A stretch of 64,000 nucleotides of DNA from Lucinisca nassula (GCA_963580285.1 OY757014.1:16830334-16894333); one strand, 5' to 3'. Counted from the stretch's first letter, positions 52,201-62,714 are shown. Translations and numbers: made by a program. Notes: generated from the letters alone by a model not told the origin.

Positions 52201-52468
52201 TATACTATTGGCGTCACTATGGCATTGAAGTGAAGTGTAATGAAGTTGTCTGTAGACGCCAGGTAATGGTTATATATAGCTGTACTATTCGTGTCACTAT
52301 GACATTGAAGTGAAGCGTAATGAAGTTGTCTGTAGACGCCAGGTTATGGTTATATATAGCTGTACTATTGGTGTCACTATGACATTCAAGTGAAGCGTAG
52401 TGAAGTTGTCTGTAGACTCCAGGTAATTGTTATATATAGCTGTACTATTTGTGTCACTATGACATAGA

Positions 52469-52630
52469 GTGAGTGAGTCTTTCAGTTTTACGTCCCACCA
52501 ACAGCTAAGGTCATACGGAGACGGGACCTCGGTTTAAAGACTCATCCGAAAGTCTGGAGAAGCCCGGGATCGAACCTGCGACCCCTGGTTTACAAGGGGA
52601 GTAGCGTAACCACTCGACCACGGAGGCTTC
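52469..52630 (-). mobile_element. S3 SINE inside the minisatellite
   Basis: Inverted copy with GGATCGAACCTGCG (box B complement) and CCACGGAGGC at its right end. TSD TCACTATGACATAGA at 52454-52468 and 52631-52645, which is itself part of the minisatellite unit. Confidence 0.9.
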
Positions 52631-55574
52631 TCACTATGACATAGAAGGGTAGTGAAATGAAGTTTTCTGTAGACGCCAGGTAATGGTTATATATAGCTGT
52701 GCTATTGGTGTCACTATGACATTAAAGTGAAGTGTAATGTAGTTGTCTGTTGACTTCAGGTAATGGTTATATATAGCTGTTCTATTGGTGTCACTATGAC
52801 GTAGAAGTGAAGTGTGATGAAGTTGTCTGTAGACTTCAGGTAATGGTTATATATAGCTGTACTATTTGTGTCACTATGACATAGAAGTGAAGTGTAATGG
52901 AGTTGTCTGTAGACTCCAGGTAATGGTTATATATAGCTGTACTATTGGTGTCACTATGACGTAGAAGTGAAGTGTAATGCTGTTGTCTGTAGACTCCAGG
53001 TAATGGTTATATATAGCTGTACTATTTGTGTCACTATGACATAGAAGTGAAGTGTAATGAAGTTGTCTGTAGACGCCAGGTAATGGTTATATATAGCTGT
53101 ACTATTGGTGTCACTATGACATTGAAGTTAAGTGTAATGAAGTTGTCTGTAGACTCCAGGTAATAGTTATATATAGCTGTACTATTGGTGTCACTATGAC
53201 ATAGAAGTGAAGTGTAATGTAGTTGTCTGTAGACGCCAGGTAATGGTTATATATAGCTGTACTATTGGTGTCACTATGACATTGAAGTGAAGCGTAATGT
53301 AGTTGTCTGTTGACTTCAGGTAATGGTTATATATAGCTGTACTATTTGTGTCACTATGACATTAAAGTGAAGTGTAATGTAGTTGTCTGTTGACTTCAGG
53401 TAATGGTTATATATAGCTGTACTATTTGTGTCACTATGACATAGAAGTGAAGTGTAATGTAGTTGTCTGTAGACGCCAAGTAATGGTTATATATAGCTGT
53501 ACTATTTGTGTCACTATGACATTGAAGTGAAGCGTAATGCTGTTGTCTGTAGACGCCAGGTAATGGTTATATATAGCTGTACTATTTGTGTCACTATGAC
53601 ATAGAAGTGAAGTGTAATGTAGTTGTCTGTTGACTTCAGGTAATGGTTATATAGAGCTGTACTATTTGTGTCACTATGACAGAGAAGGGAAGTGTAATGA
53701 AGTTGTCTGTAGACGTCAGGTAATGGTTATATATAGCTGTGCTATTGGTGTCACTATGACATTGAAGTGAAGTGTGATGAAGTTGTCTGTAGACTTCAGA
53801 TAATGGTTATATATAGCTGTACTATTTGTGTTACTATGACATAGAAGTGAAGTGTAATGAAGTTGTCTGTAGACGCCAGGTTATGGTTATATATAGCTGT
53901 ACTATTGGTGTCACTATGACATAGAAGGGAAGTGTAATGAAGTTGTCTGTAGACTCCAGGTAATAGTTATAAAAGCTGTACTATTTGTGTTACTATGACG
54001 TAGAAGTGAAGTGTAATGAAGTTGTCTGTAGACTTCAGGTAATGGTTATATATAGCTGTACTATTGGAGTCACTATGACATAGAAGGGAAGTGTGATGAA
54101 GTTATCCGTAGACGCCAGGTTATGGTTATATATAGCTGTACTATTGGAGTCACTATGACATAGAAGGGAAGTGTAATGAAGTTGTCTGTAGACTTCAGGT
54201 AATGGTTATATATAGCTGTACTATTGGAGTCACTATGACATAGAAGGGAAGTGTGATGAAGTTATCCGTAGACGCCAGGTAATGGTTATATATAGCTGTA
54301 CTAGTGGTGTCACTATGACGTAGAAGTGAAGTGTAATGAAGTTGTCTGTAGACGCCAAGTAATGGTTATATATAGCTGTACTATTTGTGTCACTATGACA
54401 TTGAAGTGAAGCGTAATGCTGTTGTCTGTAGACTCCAGATAATGTTATATATAGCTGTACTATTTGTGTCACTATGACGTTGAAGTGAAGTGTAATGGAG
54501 TTGTCTGTAGAATCCAGGTAATGGTTATTTATAGCTGTACTATTTGTGTCACTATGACGTAGAAGTGAAGTCTTATGAAGTTATCTGTGGACCCCAGGTA
54601 ATGGTTATATAAAGCTCTACTATTTGTGTCACTATGACATTGAAGTGAAGTGTAATTAAGTTATCTGTGTCACTATGACGTTGAAGTGACGTGTACAAAA
54701 AGGTGGTATGTGAACTCCAGGTGACAGTTATTTACAGCTGTGCTATTCGTGTCACTATGACGTTGATGTGACGTGTTAAGAAGGTTATTTGTGTCACTAT
54801 GACGTTGAAGTGACGTGTTAAAAAGGTTGTATGTAAATTCCCTGTAACAGTTATTTAAAGCCGTGCTATTCGTGTCACTATGACGTTGATGTGTTGTGTA
54901 AAGAAGATTCTGTAAACGCCATGTAACAGCTATCTATAGTCGTGCTATTCGTGTTGATATGACATTGAAGTGACGTGTAAAGAAGGTTGTCTATAAACTC
55001 CAGGAACAGTTATTTATAGCCGTGCTATTCGTGTCACTATGACGTTGAAGTACCACCAGCTAACGGCTATTTATAGTGGCAATATTCGTGTCACTATGAC
55101 GTTGAAGTGTCGTGAAAAGAAGGATATCTGTAAACCCCAGGTAACAGCTATTGATAGCTGTGCTATACGTGTCACTATGACGTTGAAGTGACGTGTAAAG
55201 AAGGTTACTTATAAACTCCAGGTAACAACTATAAATAGCCGTGCTGTTCGTTTCAATATGAATTGAAATGACATGTAAAGAAGTTTGTCTGTAAACACAA
55301 GGTAGCAGAACTCCGGGTAAAAGCTATTTATAGCTGCGCTATTCCTGTCACTATGACGTTAAAGTGAAGTGTAAAGAAGGTTGACTGTAGACTCTAGGTA
55401 ACAGCTATTTATTGCCGTGCTATTCGTGTCACTATGATGTTGAAGTGACGTGCAAAAATGGTTATCTGTAAACATCAGGCAACAGCTCTGTGCTATTCGT
55501 GTAATGACGTGACCTACGTTACCGCGAAAATAAATGCTACTTGTACGTTAAGACGTTAAGAGTAGTATAGGGTT

Positions 55575-55770
55575 TGGAAGAGTCTAGCGCACCTCCCTAA
55601 AAAATTTTTTTAGCTTCTCCAGACCACCCCCTAAAAATATTTTTGCTTCTCCAGACCGCCCCTAAAAAATTTTTTTTTGCTTCTCTAGACCACCCCTTTT
55701 AAAAAATTTTTAGCTTCTCCAGACCACTCAAAAAAATTTTTTTTACCTCCTCCCCAAAAACACCTACTAG
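55575..55770. repeat. ~42-bp tandem repeat, four units
   Basis: TAGCTTCTCCAGACCACCCC alternates with AAAAAATTTTTTT runs. Confidence 0.85.
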
Positions 55771-55919
55771 AGTGACCTCGGAAAAAATTAAAATCCGACA
55801 GGAAACAATTCGGGGTAAGGGAATGAGAGAAAAAAAATAGATCGATCGTATCGATGTTCGGATCTCTAACATTGATAAAAAACAACTTAATTCGGATGTG
55901 CTTGATAATATATTAACAA

Positions 55920-56095
55920 TTATGGTACTATTACGCTGTAATACTATTACGCTGTAATACTATTACGTTGTAATACTATTATGCTGCCTTTCTATTAAGG
56001 GTTTACCATAGAACTATTACGCTGTAATACTATTATGCTGCCTTTCTATTATGCTCCATAGTACTATTACGCTGTAATACTATCATATTGTAAAC
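55920..56095. repeat. TACTATTACGCTGTAA tandem array
   Basis: About nine 16-bp units with an interposed TGCCTTTCTATTA phrase. It adjoins the ORF cassette that follows. Confidence 0.85.
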
Positions 56096-56195
56096 ACAAC
56101 TTCGAGTGGACTTACAAATAATTTGATACAAGAATTAGAATGGAAATAAAATGTAAAATCTGCATAAGTTTATGCGCGAAAATGTGAGAGAAAGT

Positions 56196-56852
56196 TCATT
56201 TCTTATAACCAGGAGGCGGCTCATTAATTATTATAACTTTATTCAATAAAATCAAGCATTTCCTATTATTTTTTTTTAACTCGGCTAAAGCTTGGGCCTT
56301 GCCTTCCTCAATAAGTTTTTTTCTTTCCTTTTCACTTAATCCTGTTTGTTCTGAATGTATGCAATCTTTCAGTTTATTATATTTATCTAATTCATCTAAA
56401 ATCAATTTAAATTCATTTTCAAATATCTGCCCATCTGTCAAAGCCTTAGAAATCAAATCTTTTATACATTCAACTTACTATCAGCAATAGTTTTAATCTC
56501 ATAATGTTTTTTTTTTTTTTTTTTTTTTTTTTTTTGTTTTTGCATGTAATCTTCGTCTAACAAGTTTAACACAAACCCCTAAACCCCCGCACACAACAGC
56601 AGCAATTTCCAACGGTAACATAATCGGAACAGTTAAACCAACACCAGCCATAATAACACTTGAAGAAATTAACGCAGTATCAACACAATCAGTAATGTTA
56701 ATTCCACGTTTATACTTTTTGTATAATGCCTTTCTGATGTCTCTTTCTTTCATTAATTGTTTTTCTATCTCTGATATCTTCTGTAATCTATAATTTTGTC
56801 CGTCTTCACTAGGCGAATCTGGATATAAATTCGGCGCTGTAGGTTGCTTCAT
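56196..56852 (-). pseudogene. Virus/transposon-like membrane-hairpin protein, broken (cassette ORF D)
   Basis: The start is taken at Met 56852 (MKQPTAP). The first part runs to 56499: an N-terminal coiled coil (RLQKISEIEKQLMKERD), then YKKYKRG, then a glycine-rich hydrophobic pair of segments (ALISSSVIMAGVGLTVPIM and AAVVCGGLGVCV), then a basic helix RRRLHAK. A ~26-base poly-A (minus strand) follows, with frame disruption by small indels. The second open part 56456-56196 (ISKALTDGQIFENEFKLI...GLSEKERKKLIEEG) looks like its C-terminus. The two were probably one ~200-residue protein. The fold could insert in membranes; the function is unknown. Comparable hydrophobic-hairpin proteins occur beside fibre-like ORFs in some animal genomes (recollection, not checked). 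Confidence 0.6.
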
Positions 56853-56925
56853 TTTTATATTTATTTTTTTGAATTCAATTAATAACGAGGCAACAGTATT
56901 TACTGCAGTTATATTAGTCTCTAGA

Positions 56926-57336
56926 CTAAAAAAAATTAAGAACACTTCCAGCTTTAACTAAACAAGGGGTGACAAAATTAAAATGTGAACTTATTGTTTC
57001 ATTATCTAAAGCGAGGCCGCGGCACCCTTCCAAAACTTTCCCATTCACCAACACGCCAACTTTCACCTTACCAAGCGACGATACACTCGACAGGCTAATA
57101 CTTTTAATATAACCATCCTTCATCATAACATAACCAGCCGTTCCCTCTCTACCTCCACTTCCAAATGAAAATATTTTACCCCTAGTTAGTGGGCCATTTG
57201 ATTCGGCGGTTATTGTAATGAATTCATTTGTATAAACGTTTTGTAATCTATTATTTAAATTTCCTAATTTTCTATGTAATTCATCAATACGCAAAGTCAA
57301 ATTATTCTTATCTGTTTTTACACCAAATATACTCAT
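56926..57336 (-). CDS. Fibre-like paralog 2 of virus/transposon-like cassette (ORF C)
   Basis: 136 residues starting MSIFGVKTDKNNLTLRID. A short coiled-coil-like N-terminus (~10-35) leads to a beta-rich domain with FSFGSGGREGTAGYVMMKDG (~75-95) and CLVKAGSVLNF near the end. It is a tandem paralog of ORF B. The expected last ~25 residues (TAVNTVASLLIEF) are found just downstream in another frame, so a frameshift has clipped the C-terminus. It begins 3 bases after the ORF B stop. The function is unknown; I suspect a structural or attachment-type domain of a virus-like element. Confidence 0.6.
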   Translation of the reverse strand: MSIFGVKTDKNNLTLRIDELHRKLGNLNNRLQNVYTNEFITITAESNGPLTRGKIFSFGSGGREGTAGYVMMKDGYIKSISLSSVSSLGKVKVGVLVNGKVLEGCRGLALDNETISSHFNFVTPCLVKAGSVLNFF

Positions 57337-57339
57337 TTT

Positions 57340-57795
57340 TTATATATAATTTTTAAATTCAATTAATAATGAGGCAACAGTATTAACCGCAGTATAATTA
57401 TTCAGTACACTCAAAAAATTAATAACACTTCCTGCCTTAACTAAAAATGGTTTGTCAAAATTGCGATGTACACTTTGTGTGTCTCCCAAATAAACTATAC
57501 ACCCACTCAAAACTTCCCCATCCACAATCACAATAACCCGCACTTCATCTTTTGACTTTTCACACGACAGGCCCATACTTATAATATAACCATCCTTCAT
57601 CATAACATAACCGGCCGTTCGCTCTCTACCTCCATTTCCAAATGAAAACATCTTATCTCTAGATAAAGAGCCTTTTGATTCAGCATATATTGTAATGTAT
57701 TCATTTGTATGAACGTTTTGTAATATATTATCTAAATTTGATATTCTGCTATCAACACGTAAAGTCGTATTATTCTTAACACCGAATATACTCAT
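57340..57795 (-). CDS. Fibre-like paralog 1 of virus/transposon-like cassette (ORF B)
   Basis: 151 residues, intact. Shares MSIFGVK, the heptad-like region ISNLDNILQNVHTNEYITI, FSFGNGGRERTAGYVMMKDG and PFLVKAGSVINF with ORF C, and ends TAVNTVASLLIEFKNYI. It starts 6 bases after the ORF A stop. Such tight packing of separate ORFs is unlike animal genes and like viral or Maverick-type genomes. No signal peptide. I do not recognise a named family with certainty. Confidence 0.65.
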   Translation of the reverse strand: MSIFGVKNNTTLRVDSRISNLDNILQNVHTNEYITIYAESKGSLSRDKMFSFGNGGRERTAGYVMMKDGYIISMGLSCEKSKDEVRVIVIVDGEVLSGCIVYLGDTQSVHRNFDKPFLVKAGSVINFLSVLNNYTAVNTVASLLIEFKNYI

Positions 57796-57801
57796 TTTTA
57801 A

Positions 57802-58098
57802 TTATAAAATTCCTAACACACAATTAATTGGCAATCCATTGTTGTTTATTTTCTGTCCATTCTCATCACAAACGCTTATACTTAATTCTGATATATCACC
57901 ATGTGTTAATTGTTTATATTCCGGATTACTAAAACGTGTATGAACAATATCTCCAAACGAGGGGAAGCCGGGAACCAATGATTTCGAAAATGTAAATAGA
58001 ATATCGGTGCCAAATTTCTTAAAAAATGTGATTCTTGAGGAAGTTTTTTGGATTGAATATGATGATGGACAGTCAAGTAAGATTTGAACTATAGATAT
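57802..58098 (-). CDS. C-terminal part of an upstream cassette protein (ORF A)
   Basis: The frame is open to 58173, but a good splice acceptor (TTTTTTTTCCAG on the minus strand) ends at 58099. The likely exon is therefore 99 codons including the stop, beginning ISIVQILLDCPSSYSIQKTS and ending CDENGQKINNNGLPINCVL. The last 40 residues look like a beta-rich domain terminus. The start of the protein is not in this window's recognisable sequence, so it is partial or truncated. Alternatively the ATG at 58173 starts a 123-residue protein. Confidence 0.45.
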   Translation of the reverse strand: MSIVQILLDCPSSYSIQKTSSRITFFKKFGTDILFTFSKSLVPGFPSFGDIVHTRFSNPEYKQLTHGDISELSISVCDENGQKINNNGLPINCVLGIL

Positions 58099-58433
58099 CT
58101 GGAAAAAAAATGTTACAAACATATCAAGCTTTGTGAAATATTGAAAGTTTTGAACATGACAATGGCATTGCATTGTGTGTATTGTATTGTGATCAAGCTG
58201 TAGACATGCTAAAAGCTAGCTCAAACTGTTCTAATATGAATATTGAGAATATCTGAGAATATCTGACCATTTGACCATATGAAAGCATTGCACTGTATTT
58301 CGAGTCAAATTGAAAGATAATATGATGATACGCCGATGAATGCTGATATTCTGACATGATTGTGCTTGAGAATTTAGAATTTAGAATAAGTTCTGATCGA
58401 ATGGGAACAAAATGAACTTATGTTGTATATACA
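58099..58433. other. AT-rich divergent intergenic region
   Basis: Lies between the minus-strand cassette and the plus-strand ORF1p-like gene. It contains small repeats (GAATATTGAGAATATCTGAG; TGACCATTTGACCATATGA). It could hold divergent promoters; nothing diagnostic is visible. Confidence 0.4.
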
Positions 58434-59636
58434 ATGCCATATCAGTGGAAACCGAAACGGGTGAACTTCGGCAAAAAGCGCAAGAATAAACCCACTCCAT
58501 CTCCAACTTCAGCTGATAAGAAACCTAAAAAGCATAGACTATCCCGAAATTATGTAGCTGCCAAACGAAATCTCAAAAATTACGATTCCGAGAGCGCATA
58601 TACTGAGGAAATAGTAGGCGAATCTGCAGATGAGCTCTTGTCTGACTCCGACTCTTTGTGCTACCAAAATAGACCTAAACAGCCTCTCACGGACAGCGAT
58701 AACGTTGATAACACCGGTGATTTCGATTCTTTAGCTGCAGTAATGCAAGGTGAAGGTGACATGGAGGAGGTGATGGCTACCCAGCCACCGTCGCAGTCTC
58801 TTTTACAAGACCACGTTGTCGGAGGCTCTATAACGTCTTCTATATCAGGTGTTTCTGTGATGCCACACCCAATGGTGATGATGGGGGGTGGCATGCCCTC
58901 TCCTATGACACCAGTGACGGGCGCGGGATTCTTTGGTCCTGGTCCTACAGCACCTGGTCATATAGTTCAAAACAGTCTGACGGACGAAGACATTCTACGA
59001 GTAGCCCTTAAGGTAAAATCATTGATGATCTCAGAAATAGATCACTTGATTAAACTCAAGGTTGACGAAGCAACATCGGATATGAAAAACGACATACAAA
59101 CGTTGAAAAATGACAACAAAAAGCTCAAAGATGACATAAGTAAATTAGAGAAGAAGTGCTCAATGAATATAGATGATTTGGAGCAATATAGTAGACGCTC
59201 CTGTCTTCGAATCGGTGGCTATAAGGAACGAGTCAACGAAAACACGGACGAAATAGTGCTTAAAATTGCGAAAGACCTGAAGGCGGACGTTAAAATAGAG
59301 GACATCGACCGTAGCCACCGTGTTGGTCGCCCCCGAGAACCGAACCCGAACTCCGTTGAGCCCATTAAACCACGAGAAATAATAGTTAAATTCTCTCACA
59401 CAAAGGCGCGAATGGAACTCTTGAGGGCAAGGGCCACTCTTCGAAAGAAGAAATCTGAAATCTTCATAAATGAAGACCTGACTGCCGTGAGGAAAGAACT
59501 CGCGTACAAGTGTCGTGTGCTACGCCGAAATGATAAACTGAAAAAAGTGTGGATATACAATGGGAATGTTTATGTAAAACAGAATGATGATGAGCAGGTT
59601 CAGATATCTTGTGCATCAGATCTGGAAAAATACTAA
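58434..59636 (+). CDS. LINE ORF1p-like protein, intact, no ORF2
   Basis: 400 residues. A basic N-terminus (KRVNFGKKRKNKP, possible nuclear localisation) is followed by an acidic/Ser-rich linker and a Met/Gly/Pro-rich low-complexity stretch (~140-175). A coiled coil (~205-245, MKNDIQTLKNDNKKLKDDI) leads to an RRM-like and C-terminal domain of the L1-ORF1p/transposase-22 type: NIDDLEQYSRRSCLRIGG, SHRVGRP, KPREIIVKF, IFINEDLTAVRKEL, KVWIYNGNVYVK. ORF1p binds RNA as a trimer in retrotransposon particles. No endonuclease or reverse transcriptase follows. The stop TAA coincides with the first bases of an H1 MITE. It may be a LINE fragment or a retained host-used copy. Confidence 0.8.
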   Translation: MPYQWKPKRVNFGKKRKNKPTPSPTSADKKPKKHRLSRNYVAAKRNLKNYDSESAYTEEIVGESADELLSDSDSLCYQNRPKQPLTDSDNVDNTGDFDSLAAVMQGEGDMEEVMATQPPSQSLLQDHVVGGSITSSISGVSVMPHPMVMMGGGMPSPMTPVTGAGFFGPGPTAPGHIVQNSLTDEDILRVALKVKSLMISEIDHLIKLKVDEATSDMKNDIQTLKNDNKKLKDDISKLEKKCSMNIDDLEQYSRRSCLRIGGYKERVNENTDEIVLKIAKDLKADVKIEDIDRSHRVGRPREPNPNSVEPIKPREIIVKFSHTKARMELLRARATLRKKKSEIFINEDLTAVRKELAYKCRVLRRNDKLKKVWIYNGNVYVKQNDDEQVQISCASDLEKY

Positions 59637-59845
59637 CCCATTGTATGCCATGGACTCTTCCATTGCTGTTTGCTGGACAGGTCCATTCGTCATCTAGGGG
59701 GTGTCAGGCTTATTCTTTCGTTATTATTCTATTTGTTCATGAAAGGTAAATGGCAAATAGTGCAGGCCCTGATCGGACACCGCGTTCTGCTGCGTCTGAT
59801 CTGGGCCTGCACTGTTTGCCAAGGGACACCCTTAGGGGTTCATTA
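59634..59845. mobile_element. H1 MITE abutting the ORF1p stop codon
   Basis: TAACCCATTGTATGCCATGG starts inside the stop codon. The hairpin GCAAATAGTGCAGGCCCTGA...GGGCCTGCACTGTTTGC lies at 59753-59819. The right end is eroded into the next element. Confidence 0.8.
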
Positions 59846-59847
59846 CG

Positions 59848-59938
59848 CAACACGCCTATTCAAATACTTTGCCACCTTTATCGCCGTAAAATGGAAATTT
59901 TATGATGAAAAATCGTGATATTTTTCTTGTTTCTGCTC
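59848..59938. mobile_element. Half of a P2 MITE
   Basis: AACACGCCTATTCAAATACT through TCGTGATATTTTTCTTG and TTCTGCTC matches the left half of the P2 elements at 8361 and 39847. The central palindrome and right half are missing. Sulfotransferase coding sequence begins exactly where the palindrome should be. Confidence 0.8.
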
Positions 59939-60876
59939 GGGTCAGTGTCGAAGGCGTTATTCACCTTCCACAACAAGTAAAATATTTCCACCTGTTTCTT
60001 CAAGATTGGCTTAACAGGACTCAACCAAGCTTCATCGAAGATTCTACGAGCAATTTCAGCATAAGGAAATCCATCCAGAAATGCGATATGCGATGATACG
60101 GTTTCTTTACAGTTTCTGTACATGAATATGTGTCTTATATCTGGAAAGAGGTTAAAAACATCTTTCATCAAGATGGCGCAAACTCCTCTTGTTTTGAGAC
60201 ATATCCTTTCAACACCTGGCCGGGACTTACAAAGGAGTCTAACTGAGGACTTCAGAAACTGGAGACGCTCAGTTTCAGAAATCAAGTTTGATTTTTGCAT
60301 AAAATCAATGTTTGATGGTACATCTGGTTCGGCTATCAATAACATTTTGGGAACTTTCTCAAACACCTGACACAACAGAGTTGATCCACATCGCCCTGTA
60401 CTTGATATCCAAATTATTGGTGTTGCAGGGTCACCAACCTTGTTAGCTAATGCATGGAAACATGTGATTGACATTTTTATCACATTTTTGCTGTGAGAAA
60501 ACTGGGCCAATTGGAAAAACGGGTTTACATCAGAACTGTAAATATTTATATCTCCATCAGTTTCAACGAATACAGCTTCTTGTTCCGTCACAGAAGATAA
60601 GGAAACGTTTGATTTGAGCACATATTCGGGCTCAACACTCGTTAAATACAGACAAATAAAATCTCTAGGGCAGGCATATTCAAACTCGTGAAACTTTCTC
60701 TTCCAGAGAACTTGTCCAAACTGAGCTTTTGTTTCATTTCTCAACACAAGTTTTTTCACAAAAATGTTGACAATATTTAGAATCTCATATAATGAGCAGT
60801 ACACCGCATAAACACTTGTTGATACAATTAAGCTGAACAATGATACTGCAATGCTGCATCCTTGCGCTGCTGTCAT
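59938..60876 (-). CDS. Sulfotransferase-like protein, 3'-truncated
   Basis: About 313 residues from Met 60876 to the junction at 59938; the frame then reads 20 residues of MITE sequence to a stop at 59878. Residues ~7-40 are hydrophobic (SIAVSLFSLIVSTSVYAVYC), a membrane anchor typical of Golgi sulfotransferases. The PAPS 5'-phosphosulfate loop ISSTGRCGSTLL is at ~157-168, and the 3'-phosphate-binding region DIRHIFMYRNCKETVSS at ~247-262. These two motifs make a P-loop sulfotransferase fold likely; the acceptor substrate is unknown. The start follows a splice acceptor, so the ATG within the exon is preferred over the upstream in-frame Met. The true C-terminus is lost unless a downstream exon is spliced in. 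Confidence 0.78.
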
Positions 60877-60915
60877 TTTCGCTAGAAAATTTTCTGAAAC
60901 AGAAAACAAAAACAT
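60877..60915 (-). promoter_or_regulatory. 3' splice site before the sulfotransferase start
   Basis: The minus strand reads TGTTTTTGTTTTCTGTTTCAG then AAAATTTTCTAGCGAAAATG (exon from 60893). The upstream exon is not found; the sequence beyond 60960 is minisatellite. Confidence 0.7.
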
Positions 60916-60959
60916 AAGATGAGGGCCTTTAGCGCTATCATAGTATGGTTGCCTTCTCA

Positions 60960-62599
60960 AAGAAGGAGGAATCTTTCTAAAATGGTCATCGTCTCCAGAA
61001 AAGGAGGAAGGATTTTAGTACGGTCGCCGTCTCCAGATTCTAGAATGATTGCCGTCACAGGGGAGGGCGGATTCTAGTATGGTTGCCGTCTCCAGGAAGG
61101 AAGGAAGGATTCTAGTATTGTCACCGTCTCAAGGGAGGTATGAAGGCTTTTAGTATGATTGCCGTCTGCATGGAAGGAGGAAGTATTCTAGAATGGTCAA
61201 CGTAAGAGGAAGAAAAAATTCTGGTATGATCACCGTCTCTGAGGAAGGATTAAGGATTCTAGTATGGTTTCCGTCTCCAGGGAAGAAGGAAGGATTCTAG
61301 TATCGTCGCCGTCTTCCGTGAAGGAGAAAAATTATAGTATGGTTGCGGTCTACAGGGTGGGAGGCATGGTCTCAATAGAAGGAGGAAAGATTCCAGTATG
61401 GTCGATGTCTCCATGGAAGGATTAAGGATTCTAGTACGGTCCTCGTCACCGTTGAATGAGAAAACATTCTATTACGGTCACTATCTCCGGGGAAAGAGAG
61501 AGGATTCTAGTATGACCACTTTCTTCAGGGAAAGATTCTAGTATAGTCGCCGTCTTCGAGGAGAGGAAATAGTCTAGTACAGTTGCCGTCTCCAGGGAAA
61601 GAGATAAGATTCTAGTAGGGTTATCATCTCAAGTGTGGGAGGAAGGATTTTAATACGGTCGCAGTCTCCAGAGAAAACAAGAGGATTGTTGTATGGTTGC
61701 CGTCATCAGGGAGAGACGGAGGATTCTAGTATGGTCTCCGTCTTCAGGAAGCGAGGGGGATTTAGTATGGTTGCCGTCTTCAGGAAGAGCGGGGGATTCT
61801 AGTACGGTTGCCGTCTTCAGGGTGAGAAATATTTTAGTAGGGTCGGCGTCTCCAGAGAAAAAAGGAGGATTCTATTATGGTTGTCGTCATCAGGTAGAGA
61901 GGAAGGATTCTATAGTACGGTTGCCGTCATCAGAGAGAGAGAGGAAGGATTCTAGTATGGTCGCCGTCTCCAAAGAAAGAGGGAGGATTCTAGTATGGTT
62001 GTCGTCATCAGAGAGGGAGGAAGGATTCTAGTATGGTGGCCGTCTCCAAACAAAGATGGATGATTCTAGTATGGTTGCCGTCTTCAGGGAGAGAGGGGGG
62101 ATCCTAGTACATTTGCCGCCTCCAGAGAAAGAGTGAGGATTCTAGTATGGTTGTCGTCATCAGAGAGAGAAGATGGATTCTAGTGTGGTCGCCGTCATCA
62201 GAGAGAGAGGAAGGATTCTAGTATGGTTGCCGTCTCCAGAGAAAGAAGGCGAATTCTAGTATGGTTGCCGTCATCGGAGAGAGAGGATGGATTCTAGTAT
62301 GGTCGCCGCCATCAGAGAGAGAGGAAGGATTCTAGTATGGTTGCCGTCTCCAGAGAAAAAGGGAGGATTCTGGTACGGTTGCCGTCATCAGAGAGAGAGG
62401 AGGAAGTCTAGTATGGTCGCCGTCTTCAAAGAAACAGGGATGATTCTAGTATGGTTGCCGTCATCAGAGAGAGAGAGGAAGGATTCTAGTATGGTTGCCG
62501 TCATCAGAGAGAGAGAGAGAGAGGGAGGATTCTAGTATGGTCGCCGTCGTCAGAGAGAGACGAAGAATTCTAGTATGGTTTCCGTCATCAGAGAGAGAC

Positions 62600-62637
<38 letters not shown>

Positions 62638-62654
62638 CTAGTATGGTTGCCGTC

Positions 62655-62714
<60 letters not shown>

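Larger units (their letters stand above)
48840..55510. repeat. 80-bp minisatellite, roughly 80 units
   Basis: The core unit contains GTCACTATGACATTGAAGTG, AAGTGTAATGAAGTTGTCTG, TAGACTCCAGGTAATGGTTA and TATATAGCTGTACTATT. The period is exactly 80 in the middle (e.g. 53031 to 53111). The edges (48.8-50.9 and 54.7-55.5 kb) use another unit type, GTCGTGTAAAGAAGGTTATC with AGGTAACAGCTATTTATAGC, and are more diverged. Two S3 SINEs interrupt the array. Minus-strand open frames are repeat artefacts. Confidence 0.95.

Noticed and set aside
49637..54472. Several minus-strand open frames of 60-86 codons
   Set aside because: They run through the 80-bp minisatellite and share its period; no protein signature.
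55685..55885. 66-codon minus-strand frame
   Set aside because: Reads through the 42-bp A/T-rich tandem repeat.
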